Of a DNA stretch of 5,377 nt, positions 1 to 5,341 are shown one piece after another (position 1 is the stretch's first letter; the number at the start of each line of letters is the position of its first letter). A program made the translations under genes and the position numbers. Origin of the DNA: an uncultured Prevotella sp. (GTDB lineage Bacteria; Bacteroidota; Bacteroidia; Bacteroidales; Bacteroidaceae); NCBI GenBank assembly GCA_938018155.1, contig CALIIG010000247.1, positions 1 through 5,377 of the forward strand. The letters run 5' to 3'. Under the pieces are notes generated by a model. That model was not told the DNA's origin. It did no database searches and worked only from the letters and a program-made list of their open reading frames with translations.

Positions 1-2
1 TT

Positions 3-92
3 TTGGACAATAACAAGCAGTATGTATTGCAAATTACCACGCCGCAACTGTTTTGGAGCACAAGCAAATATCTTGTTGTTTTGGTGAAATAA
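3..92 (+). CDS. Possible C-terminal end of a gene entering from the left edge
   Basis: From position 3 one frame is open for 29 codons and ends at a TAA (90-92). The peptide begins LDNNKQYVLQITTPQL and ends in a hydrophobic stretch (YLVVLVK). Its composition looks natural for a protein tail, and a + strand terminator lies about 150 nt downstream at 242-275, so a + strand gene to the left is expected. The fragment is too short to assign to a family. Frame 1 is also open, to a TGA at 85-87, but its product is richer in Cys and Arg and looks less likely. The call rests on the open frame plus the terminator only; the 150-nt gap before the terminator is longer than usual and weakens it. Confidence 0.35.
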   Translation: MDNNKQYVLQITTPQLFWSTSKYLVVLVK

Positions 93-241
93 AATAATTT
101 TTCCTGCAAAGCAAAATGGTAATTCCTGTGTAATAAAATAGTGGTTATGATGAAATCATATCATTATTCTCATAAGATAACGTTTTCCTAATTGTTGAAT
201 GACATGATTATTTTCACGGTTTTACACCATTATAGCTTGAT

Positions 242-275
242 AAGCCGCTCTGTTTCAGGGCGGCTTTTTTGTTTT
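242..275 (+). terminator. Rho-independent terminator for an upstream + strand gene
   Basis: AAGCCGCTCTG (242-252) pairs with CAGGGCGGCTT (256-266) around a 3-nt TTT loop, giving an 11-bp stem. A run of T follows (267-270, G, then 272-275). One pair, T249 with G259, is a G-U wobble in + strand RNA but would be an A-C mismatch in - strand RNA. Together with the T-run this fixes the strand as +. It probably ends the gene whose tail may lie at 3-92. Confidence 0.85.
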
Positions 276-338
276 ACGGGGTTACGATAACACATAAAAT
301 GGAAGACGGTTATTACTGACCGGTATCCGGCTGTCAAC

Positions 339-367
339 AAAAAGCCCCGCGGTTTATACCGCAGGGC
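339..367 (-). terminator. Rho-independent terminator of the esterase gene
   Basis: Read on the - strand, GCCCTGCGGT (367-358) pairs with ACCGCGGGGC (353-344) around a 4-nt ATAA loop. This 10-bp GC-rich stem is followed by TTTTT (343-339) and then GTT. One pair is a U-G wobble in - strand RNA but a C-A mismatch on the + strand, so it is specific for - strand transcripts. It starts 35 nt after the esterase stop codon. Confidence 0.9.
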
Positions 368-402
368 AGAATAGTTAATGTTTGTATATCAACTTCTTAC
401 AG

Positions 403-2406
403 TTATTTTACTCCGTATGTTACGCCGTTCCAGCTGTCGGTTCTGAAGGGGAAGGCGGGCAGGTTTGCGCCGTTATACAGGTTGCAGGCGGGATTATCGG
501 CCCACGCGTAGCGCACGGCCACGGGGAATTTCACCTTGTCGCTGCTCACGATTACGCTGTTCCCGTCAATCGTTGCCGTGGCCCAATGCCAGACATGGTC
601 GGGGCCGGCTATCGCAAATCCTGTAACAGGGCGGTCGTCGTTTGTCTTTAAACCGCCCGTCGTATGGTCGAAATGGATGCGGATGCAGTGTCCCATCATT
701 TCGTACGACTTATAAAGGGGGCCACTGAATTCGACGTTCTGCCCGTATGTTTTTGCCCTTGCGATGAGCGCCAGACGGTGTCCTACGTCCTGCTTATTGC
801 TGGGGTGTATGTCCTTTTCCATCCCAATGTCAATGGTACATGATATGCCCGTATTGTCCAAATTTGTCGTCATGGCCTGTGCTTCGCGCAGTTCAGCCCA
901 TGCCGATTCGGTAGGATGGTCGTGTCTTGCCATAAAGTTGGCCAGTTGAACAATATAGAACGGGAAGCGGTATCCCCAACGATTGCGCCAGTCGTTAATC
1001 ATCAGCGGCAGCAGTTCACGATACTGATATGCGCGGTTGGCATTGGCTTCGCCCTGATACCATATTGCACCCTTAATAGTATAAGGTATTAGCGGGTTTA
1101 TCATAGCGTTGTAGAGCACGGTGGGCAAGTTCGGATTGTTGTTCGGATTTACGGGTTCTGCCGGCAGGTTGCCCATGTTTGTGCTTACCTTGTAGTGCCA
1201 TTCGCCAGTTAAAACCAACTCCTGTGTAACGTTTTTCTCACCTTTTTTTCCTTCGGCAACCAACCTTATCACCTCACGTTTACCGTATATACCGCCGTCG
1301 CCCTGGGGGTCGAGCACGCGCACGGCAATCACGTTTTTACCCGCTTTTACCAATCGGGACGGAATTTGATAAATACGATCTCTTTCCCATCCTGACATTT
1401 CGCCGATGCGTTCACCGTTGAAATAGGTTACGTCCATATCGTCAACGGGGCCTAATTGCAGCGTAAGGTTCTTGCCTGCCATTGAAGAAGGTATGTCGAT
1501 GGTGCGTCTGAACCATACTATTCCATCGAATTTTTCCAGACCGTTCTGCGAAAAAAGCGAAGGAATTTTCATCGTTTTCCAATCGCTGTCATTGAAGTTT
1601 GGCGCAACCCAAAGGGCCTTGCCGTTCTTCATTCCCGCGTCTTTGTTGTTAATATCCTTTTGCCATTGCGCATATGCTGTTTCGTACTTTTTCTGCGATT
1701 CGGCTTTCGAAGCGGGAATTTCAGAAAGATGTTTCAAACCGTTTGTAAAGTCGGGGTCGAGTTCTAACGATTCTTTTCCCGTCCATGCCTCGGCCAATGT
1801 TCCTCCCCAGCAAGTCTGAATCAATCCTATTGGCACGTTAAGGTGCTTCTCAAGGTCGCGTCCAAAGAAGTAGGCTGTGGCCGAAAAGGGTGCCAATGTT
1901 GCATAGTTGCATACCGACCACCCGTTGTTTCGTGCTTTAAAATGGGTTGCAGGCTTTGCATTTGCCACCAAATCGAGCTGCAATAAACGTATGTTTGGGT
2001 GATTGTCGGCGTCCTTATGTTCGGCCTTAAAATAATCATTTCCCCAGCCTACAACAGGCATTTCCATATTCGATTGTCCCGAGCAGAGCCACACTTCACC
2101 TATGAGAACATTGTTCAGACGAACGGTTTTGCCGTCGTTTATCGTAATAGAATAAGGGCCTCCGGCCTTGGGTGTGGCTACCGATACCTTCCATTTGCCT
2201 TCGGCTGTGGTTGTGGTGGTATATCGTTTCTTGTCCCATGAGGTAACAACGGTTACCTTTTTGCCGGCCTTGTCTTCACCCCAGATGGGTACATTGGCCT
2301 GTTGTTGCAGCACCATATTGTCGGTAAACAGCGGCTGTAACTTCACTTGTGCGTGCACATTCATGCTGCAAGCCACGAGCAGCACAGAAAAAAGAATCTT
2401 CCTCAT
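403..2406 (-). CDS. Secreted SGNH-type carbohydrate acetylesterase (sialate O-acetylesterase family)
   Basis: Predicted to remove O-acetyl groups from sugars outside the cytoplasm. The 667-aa protein starts with a signal peptide (MRK, then ILFSVLLVA, likely cleaved after VHA at residue 19). An LVAC stretch at 10-13 resembles a lipobox, but its Cys lies unusually early. The SGNH catalytic parts are split along the chain: GQSNMEMP at 110-117 with nucleophile Ser112, a WGGT at 200-203, WYQGEAN at 449-455, and DIHP at 532-535 carrying the predicted Asp532 and His534. Between them, about residues 260-395, lies an inserted beta-sandwich-like region (NFNDSDWKTMKIP, WFRRTIDIP, NGERIG) of the kind found in sugar-binding modules of glycosidases. 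The length and the conserved tail (AVRYAWADNP...NLPAFPFRTDSW) indicate an intact gene. The nominal substrate is sialate, but related split SGNH enzymes of family CE20 act on plant-polysaccharide acetyl groups. No sialic acid or polysaccharide-uptake gene lies in the window to decide. It is a single-gene unit with its own terminator. Confidence 0.9.
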   Translation of the reverse strand: MRKILFSVLLVACSMNVHAQVKLQPLFTDNMVLQQQANVPIWGEDKAGKKVTVVTSWDKKRYTTTTTAEGKWKVSVATPKAGGPYSITINDGKTVRLNNVLIGEVWLCSGQSNMEMPVVGWGNDYFKAEHKDADNHPNIRLLQLDLVANAKPATHFKARNNGWSVCNYATLAPFSATAYFFGRDLEKHLNVPIGLIQTCWGGTLAEAWTGKESLELDPDFTNGLKHLSEIPASKAESQKKYETAYAQWQKDINNKDAGMKNGKALWVAPNFNDSDWKTMKIPSLFSQNGLEKFDGIVWFRRTIDIPSSMAGKNLTLQLGPVDDMDVTYFNGERIGEMSGWERDRIYQIPSRLVKAGKNVIAVRVLDPQGDGGIYGKREVIRLVAEGKKGEKNVTQELVLTGEWHYKVSTNMGNLPAEPVNPNNNPNLPTVLYNAMINPLIPYTIKGAIWYQGEANANRAYQYRELLPLMINDWRNRWGYRFPFYIVQLANFMARHDHPTESAWAELREAQAMTTNLDNTGISCTIDIGMEKDIHPSNKQDVGHRLALIARAKTYGQNVEFSGPLYKSYEMMGHCIRIHFDHTTGGLKTNDDRPVTGFAIAGPDHVWHWATATIDGNSVIVSSDKVKFPVAVRYAWADNPACNLYNGANLPAFPFRTDSWNGVTYGVK

Positions 2407-2434
2407 CGTTTTTTAGGTTTAATAAGCATGATTG

Positions 2435-2467
2435 CAAAAGTAAGGAATATTTGCGAAAGAACATCAA
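2435..2467 (-). promoter_or_regulatory. Candidate promoter of the esterase gene
   Basis: On the - strand, TACTTTTG (2442-2435) matches the Bacteroidota -7 consensus TAnnTTTG exactly and lies 28 nt before the esterase ATG. The upstream element is poor: the nearest TTG (2467-2465) is 22 nt away instead of the usual 19 or so, and it falls inside the inverted repeat at 2460-2498. A weak -33 element would suit a promoter that needs an activator, but that is inference. There is no Shine-Dalgarno sequence; the leader before the ATG is A/T-rich. Confidence 0.5.
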
Positions 2468-2498
2468 CATTGCATTGGAAAAGGCGAATGTTGATGTT
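2460..2498. repeat. 12-bp perfect inverted repeat upstream of the esterase promoter
   Basis: AACATCAACATT (2460-2471) is exactly inverted as AATGTTGATGTT (2487-2498) across a 15-nt spacer. On the + strand the right arm is followed by TGTTTTTTT (2499-2507), which looks like a terminator, yet no + strand gene precedes it. On the - strand the stem is followed by CTTTCGC, a poor U-tract, about 50 nt after the tadA stop. The left arm overlaps the -33 position of the esterase promoter. It could be a factor-independent terminator for antisense or run-through RNA, a 3' stabilising hairpin of tadA, or an operator for a dimeric regulator of the esterase; the sequence does not decide between these. Confidence 0.65.
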
Positions 2499-2547
2499 TG
2501 TTTTTTTATCATGTACAATGATGAAACAACCCTGTCAAAGGCTGTTT

Positions 2548-2997
2548 TCACCGTTTGTTTTTAAAGAAACTCGTCATCAGTGCTGCACACTCGTCTTCCA
2601 ACACTCCCGTCGTTACCGTAGCCTTAGGGTGCAGAGCATGGGGGGCTATGAGCTTAAATCCCCGCTTTTCGTCAGCCGCGCCGTAAACAATACGGCTTAT
2701 CTGTGCCCACCCTGCGGCACCCGCGCACATCGTGCACGGCTCAACGGTAACATAAAGCGTACAGCCTGTCAGATACTTGCCGCCCATATAGTTGGCCGCT
2801 GCCGAAATAGCGAGCATCTCGGCATGGGCTGTAACGTCGTGCAGCTGCTCGGTTTGGTTATGCGCGCGCGCAATAATGCGTCCGCCGTTAACCACTAAAG
2901 CTCCTACGGGTATTTCGCCTTCGTCAAAGGCTGCCTGCGCTTCCTTCAGGGCCATACGCATAAAATGCTCGTCGGCTGCGTTCTGCTCTTCGTTCAT
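2548..2997 (-). CDS. tadA: tRNA-specific adenosine-34 deaminase (nucleoside deaminase)
   Basis: Converts adenosine to inosine at the wobble position of tRNA-Arg(ACG) in the cytoplasm, allowing one tRNA to read several Arg codons. The 149-aa protein has the complete zinc-dependent cytidine/deoxycytidylate deaminase signature: HAE at 58-60 (His58 as zinc ligand, Glu60 as proton shuttle) and PCTMC at 87-91 (Cys88 and Cys91 as zinc ligands), followed by AGA. The EIPVGALVV at 28-36 and ARAHN at 43-47 are typical of TadA. Length is normal for the family. Some relatives are guanine or cytosine deaminases, but the PCTMCAGA motif and overall form favour TadA. The start at 2997 keeps the usual N-terminal helix (HFMRMALKEAQAAF). 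It is transcribed divergently from yraN. A weak 8-bp hairpin (2547-2524) begins 1 nt after the stop but lacks a clear U-tract, so its terminator is uncertain. Confidence 0.95.
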   Translation of the reverse strand: MNEEQNAADEHFMRMALKEAQAAFDEGEIPVGALVVNGGRIIARAHNQTEQLHDVTAHAEMLAISAAANYMGGKYLTGCTLYVTVEPCTMCAGAAGWAQISRIVYGAADEKRGFKLIAPHALHPKATVTTGVLEDECAALMTSFFKNKR

Positions 2998-3036
2998 AAT
3001 GGCTGTTGATAACGTGTGATGGCGATGTATAGGTTA

Positions 3037-3067
3037 CAAAGGTATGCAAAACTTTTGAGGTGTAAAA
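3037..3067 (-). promoter_or_regulatory. Promoter of tadA
   Basis: On the - strand, TACCTTTG (3044-3037) matches TAnnTTTG exactly. TTTT (3067-3064), three of four bases of the TTTG upstream element, lies exactly 19 nt before it. The tadA ATG is 39 nt downstream of the -7 element. The site overlaps the yraN promoter on the other strand. Confidence 0.65.
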
Positions 3068-3084
3068 GATTTGTTTTACTTTTG
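3054..3084 (+). promoter_or_regulatory. Consensus Bacteroidota promoter of yraN-birA
   Basis: TTTG (3054-3057), a 19-nt spacer, then TACTTTTG (3077-3084) is a full match to the Bacteroidota housekeeping promoter (TTTG-N19-TAnnTTTG). Transcription should start about 5-7 nt after 3084, leaving a leader of roughly 15 nt before the ATG at 3106. Its upstream element overlaps the spacer of the tadA promoter on the - strand, so the two polymerase sites share about 14 bp. Confidence 0.85.
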
Positions 3085-3105
3085 CATATATAATAAGGTG
3101 TCAGC

Positions 3106-3489
3106 ATGGCCGAGCATAACGATCTGGGAAAATGGGGCGAACGTTATGTCGAAGCGTTTCTTCGACGTAAGGGCTACGTTATTCTTGAGCGCGACTGGCG
3201 TCACGGAAGCAGTTTGTGTGATATTGATTTGATTTGTAAAACTGCCGATGAAACCACCATTGTATTTGTTGAAGTGAAGACGCGCACAACGTCAGATGCC
3301 GCTCTTCCCGAAGATGCCGTTACGCTTTCAAAGATGAAACGCATAGGCCGTGCAGCCGATAACTACGTAAAACTAAACGATATAACCGAGGACTTACGCT
3401 TTGATATTGTTGCCCTTATTGGCAAAAATGAAAGCGGTGACGTCCGGATTAATCATATAGAAGATGCTTTCAATCCACTCATTATTTAA
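3106..3489 (+). CDS. yraN: YraN family (UPF0102) endonuclease-fold protein
   Basis: A widespread small cytoplasmic protein of unknown biological role, related by fold to Holliday-junction resolvases and restriction endonucleases. The 127 residues show the family pattern in order: LGKWGERYVEAFLRRKGY at 7-24, the acidic pair in CDIDLI at 38-43 (Asp39, Asp41), FVEVKTR at 54-60 (Glu56 and Lys58, matching the PD-(D/E)xK active-site arrangement), and RFDIVAL at 98-104. DID in place of the more common EID keeps the acidic residue. Length is normal for the family. A nuclease activity is suggested by the fold but is not established. It has a strong promoter just upstream and overlaps birA by 26 nt in a different frame, so the two are very likely co-transcribed and perhaps translationally coupled. 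No Shine-Dalgarno sequence is visible. Confidence 0.95.
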   Translation: MAEHNDLGKWGERYVEAFLRRKGYVILERDWRHGSSLCDIDLICKTADETTIVFVEVKTRTTSDAALPEDAVTLSKMKRIGRAADNYVKLNDITEDLRFDIVALIGKNESGDVRINHIEDAFNPLII

Positions 3490-4264
3490 GCGAAAGAAGG
3501 ACCCGCTGGCGGATGTACGGTTCATTGACATTGACGAAACCGACAGTACAAGCAATTATATTAAGTCGATTCTGGCCACGCTCGACGGCGTTCAGCCCGA
3601 ACCGCGCATGATAGTAGCCTATGCCGACTACCAGACGGCGGGCCGGGGACAAGGCACTAACACCTGGGAGAGCGAACGGGGCAAGAATATTTTGTTCTCC
3701 GTTTGCTGCCATCCGGTGTGGGTTCCCGTCACAAGCCAGTTTGTAATATCCAAGGCTGTGGCCCTGGCACTGCGCGATTCGCTGGCCGAATACACCACCG
3801 GTATTACTATAAAATGGCCTAACGATATTTACTGGCGCAACTATAAGATAAGCGGTACCATCATCGAAAACACGCTTTCGGGCGGTCATATTGCCGACTG
3901 TATTATTGGAACGGGAGTGGATGTAAACCAGGAGGTGTTCCGTAGCAATGCTCCCAACCCTGTTTCGCTGAAACAAATTCTGGGGCACGACGTCGACCGC
4001 ATGACGCTTCTCAAGGATATTGTGCGCCGCATTGATGCCTGTCTGGAGGTTCTTCGCAACGGTGAATACGATAAAATAGCCACGCTTTACATGAGCTATC
4101 TGTACCGGAGCCACGGCTTTTATGCTTATCAGGACAAGGACGGACGCTTTGAAGCGGCCATCGTTGCGGTTGAAGACGATGGCCATTTGGTGCTTCGTGA
4201 CCGCGAAGGACGTGTAAGAAGCTATGCGTTTAAGGAAGTAAATTTCTTACATGAGGCCCTTTAA
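3464..4264 (+). CDS. birA: Biotin-[acetyl-CoA-carboxylase] ligase, catalytic-only form
   Basis: Activates biotin with ATP and attaches it to the lysine of biotin carboxyl carrier domains, such as that of acetyl-CoA carboxylase in fatty acid synthesis. The 266-aa protein has the biotin/lipoate ligase domain: ETDSTSNYIKS at 25-35, the biotinyl-AMP-binding loop in QTAGRGQGTNTW at 57-68, KWPNDIYW at 117-124, YKISGTIIEN at 127-136 with the likely catalytic Lys128, and GTGVDVNQ at 149-156. A small C-terminal beta domain occupies about 217-266. There is no N-terminal helix-turn-helix, so this is a monofunctional ligase rather than a biotin-operon repressor. The start at 3464 is favoured because the next Met (residue 49) would remove the essential ETDSTS segment. 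It lies within the last 26 nt of yraN and has no Shine-Dalgarno sequence. Confidence 0.96.
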   Translation: MLSIHSLFKRKKDPLADVRFIDIDETDSTSNYIKSILATLDGVQPEPRMIVAYADYQTAGRGQGTNTWESERGKNILFSVCCHPVWVPVTSQFVISKAVALALRDSLAEYTTGITIKWPNDIYWRNYKISGTIIENTLSGGHIADCIIGTGVDVNQEVFRSNAPNPVSLKQILGHDVDRMTLLKDIVRRIDACLEVLRNGEYDKIATLYMSYLYRSHGFYAYQDKDGRFEAAIVAVEDDGHLVLRDREGRVRSYAFKEVNFLHEAL

Positions 4265-4298
4265 GGACTCATGTAAAGGAGTTAGGAAAACTCCTTTT
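4247..4298 (+). terminator. Two small hairpins at the end of birA, possible weak terminator
   Basis: TTACATGAG (4247-4255) pairs with CTCATGTAA (4268-4276), a 9-bp stem enclosing the birA stop codon. Next to it, AAAGGAGTT (4275-4283) pairs with AACTCCTTT (4289-4297) around a 5-nt loop, followed by only one further T. The stems overlap by two bases, so both cannot form in full. The second begins 11 nt after the stop and could act as a weak terminator, but it is A/T-rich and has no real U-tract. Its GGAGTT/AACTCC arms resemble the units of the adjacent repeat and may belong to it. Confidence 0.35.
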
Positions 4299-4466
4299 AG
4301 GAGTCAGGAGTTAAGGAGTTAGAGGGAGTTAAGACATCACTTTGTTGAATTGAATATGCAAAGACACAGATGAATGAGTATTATTCCGATAGTCCGGGTA
4401 CTTCATCATATCGTTGAGCAGACATTTGTCTTAACTCCTCGTAACTCCTTAACTCCTGACTCCTAA
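4297..4466. repeat. 170-bp unit with 40-bp terminal inverted repeats built of AGGAGT units
   Basis: The left arm (4297-4336, beginning TTAGGAGTCAGGAGTT) and the right arm (4427-4466, ending GACTCCTAA) are reverse complements at 37 of 40 positions. The three mismatches are clustered (4322-4324 against 4439-4441). Each arm is itself made of short tandem units of the form AGGAGT(T/C) with 7-8 bp spacing. The 90-bp centre (4337-4426) has no large gene. It holds a weak internal stem (GATGAA 4369-4374 with TTCATC 4402-4407) and one 15-codon ATG frame (4370-4417). The whole lies between the co-directional birA and pyrH. It could be a miniature inverted-repeat element, an intergenic repeat of this lineage, or a structured RNA leader. 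No clear target-site duplication is visible at its ends and there is no transposase nearby. Confidence 0.8.
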
Positions 4467-4511
4467 GAGAAATCCCTTTGCAAGAGATAAAAATTTAATA
4501 ATAAAGAAAAC

Positions 4512-5222
4512 ATGACACGATTTAAAAGAATTCTGCTTAAGCTCTCTGGCGAGAGTCTTATGGGACAGCAAGGCTTCGGTATAGACCCTGATCGATTGGC
4601 CGATTACGCCAACCAAATAAAAGAAATACACGCTATGGGTGTGCAGATTGGTATTGTAATTGGTGGCGGAAACATCTTTCGCGGACTGAGTGGCAGCCAA
4701 AAAGGGTTCGACCGTGTGAAAGGCGACCAGATGGGTATGTGTGCTACGGTTATTAATTCGTTGGCTTTAAGTTCGGCCCTGGGTGCCATAGGCGTGAAAA
4801 ACAAGGTGATGACGGCCATACGAATGGAGCCTGTTGGCGAGTTCTATAACAAGTGGAAAGCTGTTGATGCCCTCAACGACGGCTATGTTTGCATATTTTC
4901 AGCCGGTACGGGCAACCCCTATTTTACAACCGATACGGGCAGTTCGCTGCGCGGAATTGAGATTGAAGCCGACGTGATGCTGAAAGGTACGCGCGTTGAC
5001 GGTGTTTATACCGCTGACCCCGAAAAGGACCCATCAGCCACGAAATTTACCGAAATATCATACCATGACGTGCTTGAGCGCGGACTGAAAGTGATGGATT
5101 TAACCGCCATTTGCATGTGTCAGGACAACAATTTGCCCATCTACGTATTTAATATGGACGTGGTAGGCAACCTGAAAAAGGTGATGCAGGGTGAGGAAAT
5201 AGGCACTTTGGTGCACCCGTAG
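4512..5222 (+). CDS. pyrH: Uridylate (UMP) kinase
   Basis: Phosphorylates UMP to UDP with ATP in the cytoplasm, an essential step in pyrimidine nucleotide synthesis; the bacterial enzyme is a hexamer of the amino acid kinase fold. The 236 residues carry every expected motif: ILLKLSGESL at 7-16 (Lys10, Gly13), IGGGNIFRG at 50-58, GDQMGMCATVINSLAL at 71-86 (UMP-contacting Asp72), AGTGNPYFTTDT at 131-142, KGTRVDGVYTADP at 158-170 and VMDLTAI at 194-200. The length is normal and the gene is intact. The ATG at 4512 follows an A/T-rich leader without a Shine-Dalgarno sequence; the LLKLSGE motif so close to the N-terminus supports this start. No consensus promoter is seen: TCCCTTTG (4473-4480) keeps only the TTTG part of the -7 element and has no -33 partner. 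The gene may rely on read-through from birA or on a promoter in the repeat unit. In many bacteria frr follows pyrH; none is visible before the window ends. Confidence 0.98.
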   Translation: MTRFKRILLKLSGESLMGQQGFGIDPDRLADYANQIKEIHAMGVQIGIVIGGGNIFRGLSGSQKGFDRVKGDQMGMCATVINSLALSSALGAIGVKNKVMTAIRMEPVGEFYNKWKAVDALNDGYVCIFSAGTGNPYFTTDTGSSLRGIEIEADVMLKGTRVDGVYTADPEKDPSATKFTEISYHDVLERGLKVMDLTAICMCQDNNLPIYVFNMDVVGNLKKVMQGEEIGTLVHP

Positions 5223-5243
5223 TATTATTGGCAGAACAAATGC

Positions 5244-5273
5244 GCGTGGTAAAACAGTGTTCATTTACCACGC
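5244..5273 (+). other. Stem-loop just after pyrH
   Basis: GCGTGGTAAA (5244-5253) is perfectly inverted as TTTACCACGC (5264-5273) around a 10-nt loop, starting 21 nt after the pyrH stop. The bases that follow (CGTGTATTTTGTTG) are only moderately T-rich and begin with CGTG, so it is a weak terminator at best. It may act with the stronger hairpin at 5304-5341 or protect the 3' end of the mRNA. Confidence 0.55.
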
Positions 5274-5303
5274 CGTGTATTTTGTTGTCACGGGCAAAGT
5301 ATA

Positions 5304-5341
5304 AAGGTTATCGCGTTATCGTGGTAACTTTTTGTTGTTTT
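5304..5341 (+). terminator. Rho-independent terminator of pyrH
   Basis: AAGGTTATCGCG (5304-5315) pairs with CGTGGTAACTTT (5320-5331) around a TTAT loop, a 12-bp stem with three G-U wobbles, followed by TTGTTGTTTT (5332-5341). All three wobbles would be A-C mismatches in - strand RNA, so the structure is specific for + strand transcription. It lies 81 nt after the pyrH stop and suggests that the pyrH transcript ends here. Confidence 0.75.

Larger units (their letters stand above)
93..402. other. Non-coding region between two convergent transcription units
   Basis: These 310 bases contain no convincing gene: all frames carry frequent stops, and the longest ATG-started frames are around a dozen codons. 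Positions 93-241 are A/T-rich and show only a short palindrome (146-160, a 6-bp stem around GAA). The rest holds the two terminators listed separately. The arrangement fits a + strand unit ending from the left and a - strand unit (the esterase) ending from the right. Confidence 0.6.

Noticed and set aside
10..13. Lipobox-like LVAC at residues 10-13 of the esterase (residue positions, not bases), suggesting a lipoprotein.
   Set aside because: The Cys is too close to the N-terminus for a typical lipoprotein signal, and a good signal peptidase I site (VHA-Q) follows. It is kept only as an alternative in the gene entry.
382..651. An 89-codon + strand frame over the terminator and 3' end of the esterase gene.
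   Set aside because: It overlaps the conserved C-terminus of the esterase in antisense, and its sequence looks like a reverse-frame artefact.
2347..2898. A 183-codon open frame on the + strand covering the esterase start and most of tadA.
   Set aside because: It is antisense to tadA, whose zinc-binding motifs are complete, and its Cys- and Arg-rich translation resembles no family I recognise.
3482..4186. A 234-codon open frame on the - strand opposite birA.
   Set aside because: birA on the + strand has full family motifs. The antisense product has no recognisable domain and is the kind of shadow frame common opposite real genes.
34..5275. The 11-mer TTACCACGCCG occurs at both ends of the window (34-44 and 5265-5275), suggesting a dispersed intergenic repeat.
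   Set aside because: A few shared 11-mers are expected by chance in 5.4 kb, flanking bases do not match well, and the left copy falls within the possible coding tail at 3-92.
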